From contig JBQTIU010000043.1 of assembly GCA_052387815.1 (NCBI GenBank), forward strand, positions 1 to 15,135: 15,135 nt of DNA. Direction: 5' to 3'. The DNA is from JBQTIU01 sp052387815 (GTDB lineage: Bacteria > Pseudomonadota > Alphaproteobacteria > CACIAM-22H2). The stretch's first letter is position 1, and every line of letters starts with the position of its first letter. A program made the position numbers and the translations under genes. A model generated the notes under the pieces. It was not told where the DNA came from and did not search any database. It worked only from the letters and a program-made list of their open reading frames with translations. Shown piece after piece: positions 14,250-15,135 of this stretch.

Positions 14250-14522
14250 ATGCCGAGCTCGGCGTTCGACTGGGAGACGGCCCCGCCCACGCGCGCCGAC
14301 GACTGGCGAGAGGCCGAGGAACTGCTGCCGCTGAAGCTGCGGGTCCGGGCCCGCCCGCGGATCGACTTCACGACCGTCGAAGCCCGGATCGACGGCGACA
14401 CGCTGACGGTCACCTTGCAGCCCGCCCCGCCAAAGCCGAAAATCCGCAAGGCCGCGATTGCCCCACGGCCCGCGCGCCGTTCGATGGCTGCGCCGTCTCC
14501 TCGAACAGCTCGCGGCCGATGA
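14250..14522 (+). CDS. Unrecognised small protein, probably with a displaced 3' end
   Basis: I do not recognise this 90-residue ORF. ATG 14250 has GAGG nine bases upstream; a TTG at 14181 would extend it into AT-richer, non-coding-looking DNA. It starts MPSSAFDWETAPPTRADDW and has an acidic helix REAEELLPL, then RPRIDFTTVEARIDGDTLTVTLQP, which looks like a beta-rich segment. Third codon positions are almost all G or C up to about 14450 and then become mixed (CCA, AAA, ATT, CGT, TCT, CCT), while the product turns Arg/Pro/Ala-rich. From about 14490 it is antisense to the conserved end of the dehydrogenase gene. The first 65-70 codons look real and the rest is probably read-through after a rearrangement. 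It is divergent from higBA. Confidence 0.45.
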   Translation: MPSSAFDWETAPPTRADDWREAEELLPLKLRVRARPRIDFTTVEARIDGDTLTVTLQPAPPKPKIRKAAIAPRPARRSMAAPSPRTARGR

Positions 14523-15135
14523 GCCAGCGGCGTATCTCGCTGGTGCCCGCACCGATCTCGTAGAGCTTGGCGTCGCGCAGCAGGCGGCCCGTGGGCGAAT
14601 CGTTGATATAGCCCATGCCGCCCAGGGCCTGGATCGCCTCCAGCGCCATCCAGGTCGCGCGCTCGGCGGCATAGAGGATCGCGCCCGCGGCGTCCTTGCG
14701 CGTCGTCTGGCCGCGGTCGCAGGCCTTGGCCACGGCATAGACATAGGCCTTGGCTGCATTCATGGCCGTGTACATGTCCGCGAGCTTGCCCTGCATGAGC
14801 TGGAACGCGCCGATGGACTGGCCGAATTGCTTGCGCTCATGGACATAGGGCACGACCACGTCCATGCAGGCCTGCATGATGCCGAGCGGCCCGGCGGCCA
14901 GCACCACGCGCTCGTAGTCGAGGCCACTCATCAGCACGCGCACGCCCTCGCCCACGCGGCCGAGCACGTTCTCCTCGGGCACCTCGCAATCCTGGAACAC
15001 GAGCTCCGAGGTGTTGGAGCCGCGCATCCCGAGCTTGTCGAGCTTCTGCGCGGTCGTGAAACCCTTCATGCCCTTCTCGATCAGGAACGCGGTCATGCCG
15101 CGCGGGCCGGCGCTGATGTCGGTCTTGGCGTAGAC
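14410..15135 (-). CDS. ivd: Isovaleryl-CoA dehydrogenase, 5' part outside the window, extended C-terminus
   Basis: The last 241 codons of an acyl-CoA dehydrogenase are present. It is a mitochondrial-type FAD enzyme that oxidises isovaleryl-CoA to 3-methylcrotonyl-CoA in leucine breakdown. MTAFLIEKGMKGFTTAQKLD, LGMRGSNTSELVF and ENVLGRVGEGVRVLMSGLD are followed by YERVVLAAGPLGIMQAC: the Glu in this position is the catalytic base specific to isovaleryl-CoA dehydrogenases. Correspondingly the medium-chain-type Glu before GTS is Gly (YEIGAGTSEIRR). RKQFGQSIGAFQLMQGKLAD and ALGGMGYINDSPTGRLLRDA complete the flavin domain. Relatives end close to ELFEETA; here a CAG codon follows (14488-14490) and 26 further residues run to a TGA at 14410, overlapping the convergent small ORF. 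Confidence 0.93.
   Translation of the reverse strand, partial: VYAKTDISAGPRGMTAFLIEKGMKGFTTAQKLDKLGMRGSNTSELVFQDCEVPEENVLGRVGEGVRVLMSGLDYERVVLAAGPLGIMQACMDVVVPYVHERKQFGQSIGAFQLMQGKLADMYTAMNAAKAYVYAVAKACDRGQTTRKDAAGAILYAAERATWMALEAIQALGGMGYINDSPTGRLLRDAKLYEIGAGTSEIRRWLIGRELFEETAQPSNGARAVGQSRPCGFSALAGRAAR

Noticed and set aside
1..15135. CRISPR array, tRNA, rRNA or transposase genes
   Set aside because: No regularly spaced repeats, no tRNA-like cloverleaf and no transposase or integrase motif were seen on reading both strands.

Overview
The window is GC-rich (roughly two thirds G+C) and looks like a chromosomal segment of an alphaproteobacterium, possibly of the Rhodospirillales type. The clues are the clpS-clpA pair, a suhB/MmgR-type small RNA with its UUUCCUCCCU motif, GC-rich codon third positions, and liv-type transport plus isovaleryl-CoA dehydrogenase genes of alphaproteobacterial character. 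No taxonomic search could be run, so this is an inference.

Layout. 1-600 (minus): the first 200 codons of a secreted metal-dependent amidohydrolase-like lipoprotein, cut by the window edge, with its ribosome binding site folded into a leader hairpin. 872-1005 (plus): a promoter and a three-hairpin small RNA ending in a strong intrinsic terminator. 1270-5157 (plus): clpS, clpA and a family III (CaiB/BaiF) CoA-transferase or racemase, closely spaced. 5389-6050 (minus): a complete vapBC toxin-antitoxin pair with a visible promoter and repeated operator; short imperfect direct repeats flank it. 6318-6697 (plus): a small cyclic-nucleotide-binding protein that appears to carry a one-base frameshift. 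6745-6827: a compact nested palindrome. 6849-11489 (minus): a complete ABC importer for branched-chain or related amino acids, livKHMGF, with overlapping or abutting junctions and structured RNA between the binding protein and the first permease. 11574-13204 (minus): a FemAB-like/GNAT-fold protein (PF04339 type) and a RidA-family protein, almost touching. 13634-14105 (minus): an intact HigA-type antitoxin beside an N-terminally lost HigB-type toxin. 14250-14522 (plus): an unrecognised small ORF whose 3' end runs antisense into the isovaleryl-CoA dehydrogenase gene (14410-15135, minus, cut by the window edge), which itself has an extended C-terminus.

How it fits together. ClpS and ClpA form the N-degron adaptor and unfoldase that work with ClpP. 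The liv importer could bring in leucine, and the neighbouring isovaleryl-CoA dehydrogenase acts in leucine breakdown; RidA protects PLP enzymes from reactive enamines made during amino-acid metabolism. This suggests an amino-acid uptake and catabolism neighbourhood, but substrate specificity cannot be read from the sequence.

I see no convincing new multi-gene system. The most useful anomalies are the recombination-scar-like stretch at about 14.1-14.5 kb, where three genes are damaged or altered within 400 bases, the frameshifted cyclic-nucleotide-binding gene, the direct repeats around vapBC, and the structured RNA elements.
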